DNA from: Caenorhabditis remanei
Lineage: Eukaryota > Nematoda > Chromadorea > Rhabditida > Rhabditidae
Assembly: GCF_010183535.1 (NCBI RefSeq)
Contig: NC_071332.1
Location: 9,982,001 to 10,046,000 of the forward strand
Direction: 5' to 3'
DNA length: 64,000 nt
The position numbers and the translations under genes were made by a program. Under the pieces are notes generated by a model that did not search any database, was not told the DNA's origin, and saw only the letters and a list, made by a program, of their open reading frames with translations. Below, piece after piece: positions 45,146 to 56,913 of this stretch. How positions within the stretch are numbered: position 1 is the first letter of the stretch; each line of letters opens with the position of its first letter.

Positions 45146-47720
45146 TAAGACGCACTCTCTGACTCGTTCGATTACCCGTAGGCACACGAAAAAAGTTGAC
45201 CATCTCCGATTTGCCTATAATTTTTATCAAAGATAGTATCAAGTGTTCTCAGCAAATTGGGGTACTTTTTGGCCGGGTCCGTCACCTGGGTACCTAGGAA
45301 AATCAAAAAATCGATATTTTTCGAAAATTTTTCCTAAAGTAGTTAGGTATGAAATCTCAACGGGAAGTTATTGCAGACACTATTTTAAGCATTTTTTGTG
45401 TTCAGAAGAAAATTCCAGCTCAACACCTTCATTGTGAAATTTTTCAAAATATATGAAATTTTTGGGTTTTTTTCATGAAATCGTTTTTATCTCGTCAGTG
45501 ACACGAGAAGACGGGCTTTTTTATTTTAAATTCGAAATCTACATAAAATTTGGTATTGGAAATATGCTGTCCCTACTCGTATCTCTAGACCCAAGAAAGA
45601 TTTTTTGGGAAGAATGAGAAAAACTGCCATTTCAATTTTCAAGTTCTTCCAGTAATTTATTTTTGATGTTTCAAAATAATGGTTTTTTAAAGTTTTTCAT
45701 TCAATCATGCCATTTTTATTCAGTTCCAGGACAATTTTCGATCATACCACAAAAAAATTTTCGAAAAAAATGAATTTTTTGATTTCTGAAAATTTTCTTT
45801 TGCATTGAATCATTCCGACTGAAATGTTAAGGATAGCATTATAAAATCAGGAGAATATACAGTAGCGAGCATAAGTGAGCACCCCTAGATACTTTTATGT
45901 GTAACTCAGCTGAATCATGTCCGTTTTGCCTAAACTTTTTTTTGAAAAGAAGCCAAAATATTCAGCAATACGAATATATGTTTTTTTAAAAACTTCCATC
46001 ACTGATTTTTACGATAATCGATTTTTCCTGATCTTGATTGGAAAATTCGAAAAAAAACTTTTTATTTTTCTCTTGGAGTTATTGAGTTTTTGATGTCAAA
46101 ATGATGGAACATGTTCAAATAAACAAAAAATTATGTTGAATTGGCTTCTCAACTCCTGAGCATCGTGCTAGAGCTCCAGAAGTCAAAAGTAGTGCATTCA
46201 AAAAAATCTTCATAACTCCTCAAAAAAGGCTTCAAATTAGCCGAAACATGCACCAAAAGACGTGTCTTGAGTTTTTCTACAAAACCAACATCAAAAATTA
46301 CAGACTAAGAAAAATAATTTTTCTAATTTTTTCACTAAAATTTTTTTTTAATTCCTATTTTTTCTCAATTTCTGGTATTTTCTGACTACAACACAAACAA
46401 GGATCACATAAATGTGTTTTATTATGTGTGATAAAGCATCGTGCATGCAGTTTTTGAAAGTTATGGTTGTTTTTCATCCAGACAATTGAGAAAAATAGGA
46501 ATTTAAAAAATTTTTAGTGAAAAATATTAGAAAAATTATTTTTTCTTAGTCTGTAATTTTTTGATGTTGGTTTGTAGAAAACACAAGACACGTCTTTTGG
46601 TGCATGTTTCGGCTAATTTGAAACCTTTTTTGATGAGTTATGAAGATTTTTCCGAGGGCACTACTTTTGACTTCTGGAGCTCTAGTACGATGCTCAGGAG
46701 TTGAGAAGCCAATTCAACATAATTTTTTGTTTATTTGAACATGTTCCATCATTTTGACATCAAAAACTCAACAACTCCAAGAGAAAAATAAAAAGTTTTT
46801 TTTCGAATTTTCCAATCAAGATCAGGAAAAATCGATTATCGTAAAAATCAGTGATGGAAGTTTTTAAAAAAACATATATTCGTATTGCTGAATATTTTGG
46901 CTTCTTTTCAAAAAAAAGTTTAGGCAAAACGGACATGATTCAGCTGAGTTACACATAAAAGTATCTAGGGGTGCTCACTTATGCTCGCTACTGTATATTC
47001 TCCTGATTTTATAATGCTATCCTTAACATTTCAGTCGGAATGATTCAATGCAAAAGAAAATTTTCAGAAATCAAAAAATTCATTTTTTTCGAAAATTTTT
47101 TTGTGGTATGATCGAAAATTGTCCTGGAACTGAATAAAAATGGCATGATTGAATGAAAAACTTTAAAAAACCATTATTTTGAAACATCAAAAATAAATTA
47201 CTGGAAGGACTTGAAAATTGAAATGGCAGTTTTTCTCATTCTTCCCAAAAAATCTTTCTTTGGGTCTAGAGATACGAGTAGGGACAGCATATTTCCAATA
47301 CCAAATTTTATGTAGATTTCGAATTTAAAATAAAAAAGCCCGTCTTCTCGTGTCACTGACGAGATAAAAACGATTTCATGAAAAAAAACCCAAAAATTTA
47401 ATATATTTTGAAAATTTTCACAATGAAGGTGTTGAGCTGGAATTTTCTTCTGAACACAAAAAATGCTTAAAATAGTGTCTGCAATAACTTCCCGTTGAGA
47501 TTTCATACCTAACTACTTTAGGAAAAATTTTCGAAAAATATCGATTTTTTGATTTTCCTAGGTACCCAGGTGACGGACCCGGCCAAAAAGTACCCCTATT
47601 TGCTGAGAACACTTGATACTACCTTTGATAAAAATTATAGGCAAATCGGAGATGGTCAACTTTTTTCGTGTGCCTATGGTCAGTTGATCCATGCTCGATC
47701 GACTCGGAGAGTGCGTCTTA
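45146..47720. mobile_element. 2.6-kb concentric palindrome (foldback element)
   Basis: The left half from TAAGACGCACTCTC at 45146 is repeated inverted up to GTGCGTCTTA ending 47720. Arms are about 1.2 kb and nearly identical (for example GGTACTTTTTGGCCGGGTCC near 45259 and its inverse near 47576). The only unpaired core is about 46365-46487. Mirror-image open stretches on both strands come from the symmetry. No transposase is visible. Confidence 0.9.
45860..46993. mobile_element. Inner Tc1-like foldback element with CAGT ends
   Basis: CAGTAGCGAGCATAAGTGAG at 45860 is mirrored by CTCACTTATGCTCGCTACTG ending 46993, each flanked by TA. CAGT termini at TA sites are typical of the Tc1 group. Its arms of about 500 bp are continuous with the outer palindrome and share its centre. 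Non-autonomous. Confidence 0.8.
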
Positions 47721-48082
47721 ACTGTTAATGCATTCAAAACACCCCCTCAATCTTCATATGTCCTTATTTCAAACTGTAAACAGGTCGACCAAAGTTGAAT
47801 GACCACAAAGAAGAAATATGCGCAATAAACATATGACAATGAAGTCGTTGTTATTCGTTTGCTCGTAACTCAACAATTGCTCAAAATTTTGGAAGAGAAT
47901 GAATACTCAATCAACTTACAATTTCTTATATTCTATGAGGCTGATTGAGCATATTAATTCCACCTCCGTTCGACCAGAATATGAAAGAAAACACGTCGTC
48001 GTTTATTTCTAAGAAATCGGGTTAGGTGTTCTTTCTATCAAAGAAAAAACACAAGGCCTTCACTCCTATATATATTGACCAA
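47721..48082. other. Intergenic
   Basis: Spacer between the palindrome and array member 11, presumably carrying its promoter. No other feature seen. Confidence 0.4.
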
Positions 48083-49304
48083 ATGGATACACAGAACTAC
48101 ACAATAATGAATTTGAATGATGTTGTTTTCCCATTGCCTAGCTTTGCTACTTTCATTTTGTTTTCGGTAAGTTTCAGCATGTCTGGTGGAAATGCTGACG
48201 CAGTGACTGATTTTCAAGCAATTTTTTTTGATTTTAGGTGTCCTCGTTTGGATTCGTTTTGAACTTCTACTTACTCGTGAAGTTTATTGGAAGAAAAGGG
48301 CGATGGTCTGGATTTCAGAAGCTATGCCTTGTTAAAACTATTCCTAATATCACAGTCTGTGCTTCATTTCTTTTCTGGGTCGTTCCTTTATCACTTTTGC
48401 AATTTCAAGATGTCCCACGTTTTCCAAATGTGATTGTTGGTCAAATTGCGGGAGCTGGAGCTTATATTATGGGTATTCCATTTTCAGTTTTCTGTTTAAT
48501 TCATTCCTTTTGATTTCAGGCCCATTAATTCAGCTGTGCATGTCTGGCAATAGATGTCTCGTACTTTATTTTCCATTAAAACAGTCTATAGTTGACAAAA
48601 GATCTTCGACTAATCTCGCCGTATCTATATCAATAATTGTTGCGGTCATTTTCACATTGCTTGGGTTTCCAGGTAGACGATGATCCAGGTAGATATATTT
48701 TCAAAGTCTAAATCTATTTAATTTCAGAAGAATGTGGATATATTTATAACCCAACTGTGTTCACCTGGTCACCTGAACCATTCGCTTGTGCTGAATTTCA
48801 GTTGGATGTTTTGATGTATTCAGTTTTCACTCTCTCCATTATATCCAACAGTCTGAATTTGATAACGGCTGTAAAACTTTTGTGTTGCAATGTAAGATAC
48901 TCTAGTCGATCAGATGCGTTGAGACGACGAAAAAGAAGGGTAATGATGTTTATACAGGTGATTTGATTTTTATTGCCATTTGTTTATGAAAACGTGAAAT
49001 GAGGTATTTGTAGAGTACTGTCCAAGACTGTCTTCATGTGGTAGATCTCATTAACTGCACTTATATATACCTCTTATCGAATAATCTCTGGTTTCAGTTT
49101 ATGTTTTTAACATTGTCATTCGTTCTTATTTATTCGCTCGATGGGTGAGTTGGCAGATTGTTCGGTTTTCCTCGAAAATTATATGAATATTTCAGATTAG
49201 TCATGTTCCATTTTCATCCGGAAATACATCCAAAGTTTATGCAATCAAGGCGTACAAGTGTGGCATCAAAACCTATTTTCACAGTAGTTTCTGTGATTTT
49301 ATGA
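48083..49304 (+). CDS. Srx-like chemoreceptor (array member 11)
   Basis: Exons 48083..48166, 48238..48472, 48520..48672, 48728..48957, 49014..49144 and 49196..49304 give 313 residues. An N-terminal NYT glycosylation site precedes TM1. Blocks: GFQKLCLVKTIPN ... FWVVPLSLL, QLCMSGNRCLVLYFPLK, CGYIYNPTVFTW, RRRKRRVMMFIQ|STVQDCLH and IYSLDGLVMFHFH. Array position just beyond the palindrome; appears intact. Confidence 0.82.
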
Positions 49305-51593
49305 ATATAAAGTTTTCTTATTAAAAAAGTATATCAAATTAAACTAATCTTTCTCAGTAAAGGTCCAAATGTATACACTAATGTACATGAATTCTTGAAA
49401 CATTCATTTCAATATGAGACACTCGAACAGACTACGTAAACGAAGATCGTCGCTACAGATCACTGCAAAAGACAAGATGTGGGGCACTTGGATGTACGAA
49501 ACTGTGAAGGAACTGAGGACTTGAAATTCGGAGATTTGACAAAAAGATTACTTTAAATGACATGCAAACTTCCTTCGCGACCATAACACAAGAATAGTTC
49601 AGCATCAACTCTGTGTGTCGTTCGAAATTCGGTCACAATTTCATGACAGTTGTATTTGAATTCGAACTGAAACTGACTAAGTTTTCCTTATTGTACTGGA
49701 TTTTCTGCGACCACAAATCCGAAATTAAAAGGTAGAATTCACTGAACCCCTGAAATACTCACCCAATATAGCTTTTCTATCATTATTGATTACAAGAATA
49801 TTGGGAAAAGGATTGACAGTTCAATACCATTCAAAACAATCTGTTATTCAACATTGAACAGAATGTACATGCTCACAACTGGATCTATTATTTGGATGAC
49901 TACCGCAATGAAAAGTTGCGTCTGAAGATTGATAGAAAACTTGGGAGTTCCAGATGTCTCAGATAAGTGTTTGGGTATATTGAAGTAATGTGTGATACTC
50001 AATCTCATTTAGGAAAGGGTCGTGGGTTATCCGGAAGAGGATATTCACGACAAATATTAACTTTTATAATTGTTTTTCGGTAAACCTTCATGCCTATTTA
50101 TATCCAACTGTTTGAATGACTACTCGACTAGAGACTATAAGTATATATCATGTGACGTGATTTTCTGTTATGAAATTGAAGGCCATAACACAGATGATAG
50201 TGCAAAAACAGTGAAGACGTGGGATACAGAATCCTTGTTTCAGATTCTATTCTTCTGGGTTTTTTTTCATCTTCTTCCCATTGGTGTTTGAATTCATAAC
50301 GCAATAATCCAAAATCAATTGCAGTACTAATTTAACAATATCGACTAGGTCCGAGAACAATAGAAAATCAAAAGACTATGTCATAATTTATTCAAAATTC
50401 ATTGTTTGATGCTATTCCTGCATAGATATGAATGAAGATCAAGAGGTGAATAAAATTCAGATTAGACTAAATCCGACACCGTCTTCACTTCCAAAATCAA
50501 ATTTCCGGATCTGTGGACTCGGAATATGAAGGCGATGGAGTACAGAAATTGAAATTAGAAGTGTATGTATTCTGAACGAGATCGTGTCTAACAAAGTCTA
50601 TCTCAGATAAGATAAAATTGCTGCACCAGACAACATTCACATAAATATATAAACACGGTAACGGAAAAACTTGAAATAAAACAAAAAGGAATCATAGATG
50701 TCAAGCGGCGATTTAAGGATGATCAAACTAAGAACAACTTTTCAGTGTATTTTTGAGCGGACTTATCCAGTTCTGGCAGCATCAAAATGACTGAAATGAT
50801 GACTATATAGATAAGTTTGGAAATTATGTGTACAGTTTGGTTTTCAGAAAGGAAAGGTGTTGGAAGAACAGAGTATTCTACATTCAGAAATATTGCAAAT
50901 CATTTTGCTTATACGGCAGTTTAAGTTTCAAGAGCTTTATATTAGAGATTCCTATCAGAATAACAAAGAACCTGATAGTTAAAAGATTTTTCCGTTGATT
51001 CCGTTTACATCGTTCTCACTATCTTTTCACCTTATTTCTTCTTCTTATATCACTGCTGTAATCTCCAAAAGTTTTGGAAAAAAGAGGAATGTTCCGTATA
51101 CAGTGTACTTAGTTTGATCATATTCGTCAAATCGTCGGAGTGTAATATTGTAATCTCCGTTTCTCATCTGGAAACTCGTGATTTTCGCATTTATGTTCAT
51201 ATATTCAAACGATCTGTTGATACTTTCGAACGGGTAGAAACAAATCAGGATATAAAAAAACATGTTAGAAAATTTGCAGAACTATTAAAAGAGGGAAAAA
51301 TTACTTTTTTTTTGAAGTTCAGAATATATCTTACAAACCAATTCACTTTATCAATTTTATTAATGGGTTTAACAACTTGTTGTCAGATTTCAAAAAGTTG
51401 GAAGTTCAATTTGATTCGAAGTCTCTTTTCGCCGATGCCCCAGAAAGTAGAAAATGAAATAAAGTTATAAAATGACGGAATATCATATTAATACACGACA
51501 GGAATAGAGCAAATAGAACAACGCTTTCCGTTCCAAACGGTAACTGATCCGGAGGTGATATGGAAGGTCAACAAAACACAAGTGAAAGTGAAT
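49305..51593. other. Large intergenic region
   Basis: 2.3 kb between convergent receptors. Small open stretches (for example 50070..50291 and 51045..51263 on minus) show no family marks or supported splice sites. No tandem repeat or terminal inverted repeat was recognised. Decayed receptor DNA is possible but not shown. Confidence 0.4.
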
Positions 51594-52834
51594 TCAAGCT
51601 GTGGCTATTGTACTATTTATTTTACTTCTCGATTCCGATTTTGGATGGAATATTAACATGACGAATCTGTGAATTATTGTATTGTTGATTTGGCCGTCTT
51701 GCTGGAGATCTTTACCCGTCCAGAGAATGAATAGTCACAAGTGACAATGATGTAAATATAAACTTGAACCACGTGGCGTCGTTTAGATTCGATACAAAAT
51801 TGAAGTTTATCATGTCTATCATATGCAAACAGTTTTGAATTACGCTCTGGAAAAGCACTGACAACTTAAAAAATGAAACTCTGAATCAGTACCTGAGCGA
51901 AAAACATGATCCTCCGTTTTCTTCTTCTCATTATTTCAGAATTACTTATTCCTTCAACTTTCCCAAAGCATAATTTCAGAAAAGTAATCAGATTAAGACT
52001 GTTTGAAACAACGAAAGTTGCATATATTGTGAAAAGAATAATATCTTCCATGAGAACTGCGCATTCAGTTTCTTCCGGTCGCCATAACAATGTTTCCGGA
52101 TCGAATACAAATCCACAAGAAGCTGAAAAGGTATTTCTTGTGAGAAGAATTTTAAAAAAGTTGCTCAATCTAATTTTATAATTTCAAAAACATATAACTA
52201 AGTGGGCGGAAACTAGGTGATGCGGAAGTTATAGAGTTTTAAGGAACGATAATGAAATGAATTAATTCTAAATATTATTAATGCTGAATATAAAATTACA
52301 CTCAAAATTTGTTTTGAGCAATAAACTATCTCAGGTCAATTCTCCAGTGCAACTAATCAAAAATACTTCCTTACTTGGAATCAATCCGAGCAAAACATAT
52401 ACCATTGACACCATAAACACAAAAATGACAACATAATTGGCATTTTTGAAATTATAACTTGGACAATAAATTACAGAACAACGATTTATAGCCATGAACA
52501 TTTCTATGATAGCACCTGCTACATACGCTCCGAATCCAGCAACCTGACCAACGAATACATTAATCAGTCTTGGAACATGTTTATAATCAAGTGATAATGC
52601 AGTAATTGGAACCACCCAAAATAGAAATGCAGAACAAACGATTGTATTCGGAACAGTTTTAGCCAAACAAAATGTCAGAAATCCTCCTCCTCGATCTTTT
52701 TTAAAAAATTTCCAGAAGAGAAAAACATTGATAAGGACACCGATGACACTGACCTGAATTAATATTTTTAATTCGAAATTTTGAAGAGTTTAACTTACGA
52801 ATAACATGGATAAAACATATATAGACAAAAACAT
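51594..52834 (-). CDS. Srx-like chemoreceptor (array member 12)
   Basis: Minus-strand exons 52799..52834, 52375..52753, 51893..52122, 51716..51846 and 51594..51666 give 282 residues, shorter at both ends than relatives. TM1 to TM4 are in one exon. Blocks: FLTFCLAKTVPN ... FWVVPITAL, EMFMAINRCSVIYCPS, CGFVFDPETLLW, RRRKRRIMFFAQ|SVIQNCLH and IHSLDGFVMLIFH. QNC replaces QDC, and the C-terminal tail is only about 20 residues. It appears open throughout. Confidence 0.78.
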
Positions 52835-53989
52835 ATTGAACTGAGAACGAAACCAATTCTTGTTTTCCCAGGGACAGCAATTCTAAGCAGGTGCTCGGAA
52901 AGCCATAGCACTGAGGAAGTAAATTGAATGAACTTTTTGTTTTCTGTGGTTATATCACTTTTAGAAACCAAAATTAGAAGAAGAACTGATTGATTTTTCT
53001 CGTTCAGAATGTTCAATGTCCCCAGCACACTTTTCAAAATCTAATCAAGAAGAGAAAAGAGTTGCGATCGGGGAAAAAAAGAGAATGTAACTCGAAGAAA
53101 GTGTCAGAAATCAGGTGGGAAAGAAATACTTGAGAATTGGTGTGTAGAAAATAAACGGGTTATTGGATAACGTTTTCTTGTTGGATGTTTTGGAAAATAA
53201 TAGTAATTATGTTAAGGGAAATACGTTGAATTTGAGAAAAATCTCGATAAATTTGTGTCTCTGGAATTATGCTGATTCATTTCAGTTGGGAACTTCTAGA
53301 GAACAAAAATCACGAGAGCTACATTTGTTTTCTCAGCTTCTGCAGAAAATGGCTCGTGCTTGCCAGTTTTTATGACGAGTCCCGCCGGAAAATGTCCGAA
53401 TTCATTTCTGCAATACATTTTTATATTGCACCCTCGATATCAGAGCTACAAATCTTTTTCAATGTGCCGTAATACATACTGCTCTCAAACCATACTTCTA
53501 GGCCACGGCTGTGCTGAATATACAAAAAGACGAAACGTTTAATCCAGATGAAAACACTTTAGAATTTGAAAATGTTCTAGTGGATATCAATACACAACCT
53601 ACGTGTGAATCTCCAAATTCTATCCCATCCCTCAAATATGATCAAAATCTATTGACTTTTTGGCTTTTCCTATTAATTTTTCTTGTGATGAATATCTCAA
53701 AATGCATCGGATCTAGAATTAAATCCATTTTGCAAATTTGATGTAGACACCTCCCTTCTTCCACCCAGGGTTCAATCTATACACAGAAATACACAGTCCG
53801 AACAACGATCCGCCTCCGAAAGTGCGTGCCGCTGAGATCGGATCAAAGAGATTGAGATCTTGTGAAGCCATCTCTTGTCCATTTCATTCGTTCATTTTAA
53901 GACACGCTCTCTTCTTCCTTCCTTTTCTTCTTCTTCCGTTTTAAAATTTCTTATTTAATATCTATTTTCTCAGTTCCAACCAAAAGTAA
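52835..53989. other. Divergent intergenic region, NHR promoter side
   Basis: 1.2 kb. A small open frame at 53511..53741 has one hydrophobic stretch (FWLFLLIFLVMNI) but no splice or family support. A CTTCTTCTTCC tract and TTTTCTCAG (ending 53973) precede the receptor start. Confidence 0.4.
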
Positions 53990-55782
53990 ATGCTTGCCAT
54001 TCAACGCATGGAACCAGAATGTATTTTCTCACCATCCACGTCACCAGCTGATTGGATTCCTGAGTTAGGAGAGAATTGTGCAGTATGTGGTGATCGAGTG
54101 AACAGTACCCGTCTGGGATCACCTGCTTGTCTCGGATGTATTGTTTTCTTCCGACGTTCTATTATTCATTCATCAAAATATCGATGTTTGAGAGATGGAA
54201 ATTGTCTTATTAATTATGGTAAGTTCATTTATCAATTAGATCCTTCCCGAAAGCTGAACATTTCCTGGTTCAGGAAGTTTAAACAATTTTCCTTAAAAAA
54301 ACTAAAAAGACTTTACATACAATCATGATGGTTACGGTAGTTAATATTGTCTCATGATTCTGTCATCTCTGACCACATACATCAAGAAGAGAATCTGAGC
54401 CCCGGCATACAATCTGTAGTCAGAAAGTATAATAAACCAGCTTACAAAAATATTTGGAGTAGATATTTCTCACGTTTCTTCCGTGCCACCCACAATGAAA
54501 TGTCATTTTCGATCGAAATAAGAAATTCCGACAAATTTCCTGCAGTTCTTAAGACCATTATCAAAATGGGAGACAATGATGTTTGTTTTTCCAATTTAAG
54601 GTGTCGCGTTCGTTTTGCATCATTTAAAGTGTTTTTTTTAAATATTTGTTCTAATGCGGTAGGTAAAAAAAAGCAGCTTTCCCCTTTTGGTTTATGATTC
54701 TTGGTTTTTCATTGCCAGCCCCAAACATCTCGTGTCTACGGATTTTGTTAGAAGCTCTCAGAAACATTCAGTATTTCAGAGTTCCGTTCTTCTTGTCGAT
54801 TCTGTCGTCTTCAAAAGTGTTTCCGGGTTGGAATGAAACAATCAGCAGTCAGAAGACGTGACTGTCTTGGACCAAGAAGACCGTCCCCTTCCTATTCTGA
54901 TCCTCCAGTTCTCTATCCAGAAACTGATCTGCAGCTTATTGATCGTCTTATCAAAATTCAAAACAGACAGTTTGAAGAGCACAAAGAGCAGAGTGTATCA
55001 TGTCCCAGAAGAGCAAGCTTGTCAGATATCAATGCAATGTTTAAATGGAGCTTCAATAATGCCATCGAGTGGGCTTCTCAATTTGATCCATTCCAAAAAT
55101 TGACAAATGAATCACAGAAATGTGTTCTTTCTGAATATGGATTTGCTTTCTTTTTGATCGATCAAGGATTCAGAACAATACATGAAAAAATGAATGGGTG
55201 TTGGATGCTGCAAAATGGAACATTTCTTCATTCGGATTATCATTACGGACAAAATGAAGACGTAGTGGAGACTGACTATAAATGTTTGAGGTGAGAATCA
55301 CAAAACGAATGAGCGGTTTTAAGATGATCAACTCTTCCAGAATGCACTTCGAGTTTGTCAAATCTCTTCAAATTGCAATTCAAAAACCCTTCGAAACTTT
55401 GGAAATCGATTTTTTCGAGATTGCCGCATTGAAGAGTTTATTGCTTGTTTCTCGTAAGTTTCGGTTTCATCTCAACTGCTCATTATACATTATATAGTCA
55501 ATTTCACTTAATTTTTTTATTTCAGCATCATTCCCAAAAACCAATATTTTTTCTGAATATCAAGAGAGAATGACAGGTCTGAAAGACAAATGTGCCTGCG
55601 AATTGATGGAATACCTGAAAATCAATTATCCAGAAAGCCACGTGGAGAGATTTGGAACTCTGATTCTCATTCTTGGAGAAATCCGTTCAGCAGTCAAAGC
55701 AGTGTACAATCAAACGAAAGTTTCAGAACTATTCAATTCTAGTCAATTTGATCCTTATGTTCGTAGCTTCTTTTTATCATAA
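53990..55782 (+). CDS. Nuclear hormone receptor, nematode-expanded type
   Basis: Exons 53990..54218, 54780..55290, 55341..55453 and 55526..55782 give 369 residues. The DNA-binding domain has zinc module 1 CAVCGDRVNSTRLGSPAC..GC with P-box CLGCIVFFRRS, and module 2 CLRDGNC ... CRFCRLQKCFRVGMK. The ligand-binding region keeps FKWSFNNAIEWASQFDPFQKL and the later helices (FEIAALKSLLLVS, ERFGTLILILGEIRSAV); the C-terminus (NSSQFDPYVRSFFLS) has no clear AF-2 motif. This fits the HNF4-derived worm NHRs, which act as transcription factors. The first intron is 561 bp; an internal open stretch (54347..54697) looks non-coding. Confidence 0.92.
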
Positions 55783-56913
55783 CTACTTACTGTTTTAAAA
55801 TCTTTATTGTCACTGAGCATGATCTCCAACTTTTTTACAATCAAGCTTTAAATGGATTCAAAACAATAAAAGTATCTGGAAACTGTATTCAACTCTTTTA
55901 TCTTAATCTACACGACATCATTCTTCAAGGGAAAATCGAAGAAACTACCGTCTTTTCGATTCGAATTGTCGAGTTTTTTTCCGTGAATTTCTTTATTTTC
56001 AAACATTTAGTTCCTTTCAGAGAGGAATTGTATTGCTGAAAAAACTACAAACTTTATTTAGAAAGGAATTCATTATATTTATCAAAATTCGAAACAAGAA
56101 AGAAGCACTTCCGAAGAAATCTTCGTCAATTGTAGATACAACTCGTATATTATAGAGAACTGATGGTTTTCTGCAATTTCACAAAACATTTCACATGTTA
56201 CAGATTAATTATAAGAAGCAGATCTGAAATTTTTATAGTAAATTGCGATTTTGCTCTGAAAATTTGAAGTCCTTACATGTTCTAAAAGGAAATCGGTATA
56301 TTGGTATGAAGGATTCATGTTCGGGTTTTGTAGCAGAATCTCCGAACAATCCGGAACGAATTTCTATATTGGAATCGAGAAAACGTGAAGCCTCACCTTC
56401 CGATTCACTCATTGTAAAATTCTCGCGAGAGTACGGTAGTTGAAGATTCTAATCTTTGTTTGACAGGGGACGATCCGCGTGAAGTTCTTTCTATTATTTG
56501 GTTTTCTCCGTTTGTTTCGAGCGTATCTGATGGTTCGATGAATGAGGAATTTCATGAAAGTTCAAAAGTTTAGAAGCAGAAATTACCCGATTTGGTTTCA
56601 AGGTGATGTTTCAGAGTAGGTTGGTAGCTTGTCCAGAATGAAGAAGCAGTAAAACACACGCTCTCAATCATACGGAACATCATGTAGCGTTTTCAGAATT
56701 AACCTGCTCAATCTGCTACGCATCATATCGTTATCATTACAACACAGTGAAAATCGGAAAAGGAAACGATTGGAGTGTACAAAGTTGACAGAGTGTAGCT
56801 TAACATGTAGCCCGCTGTTCACTATAAAAATGAAGATAGAAAAGGAGATAGTGATATTTTCATCTTCTTGGTTGTTTGTTTGACAGATGTTGTAATTAGT
56901 TTTTGCAGGAGTA
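55783..56913. other. Intergenic, upstream of CPT-like gene
   Basis: 1.1 kb of AT-rich spacer. TTTTTGCAG ending 56908, six bases before the CPT start, suggests trans-splicing. No other feature recognised. Confidence 0.4.

Noticed and set aside
45243..47612. Mirror-image open frames starting MFSAN on both strands
   Set aside because: They are the two arms of a palindrome; the symmetry explains them and no coding signature is present.
53511..53741. Small open frame with one hydrophobic segment
   Set aside because: No splice partner, no family match and no other support.
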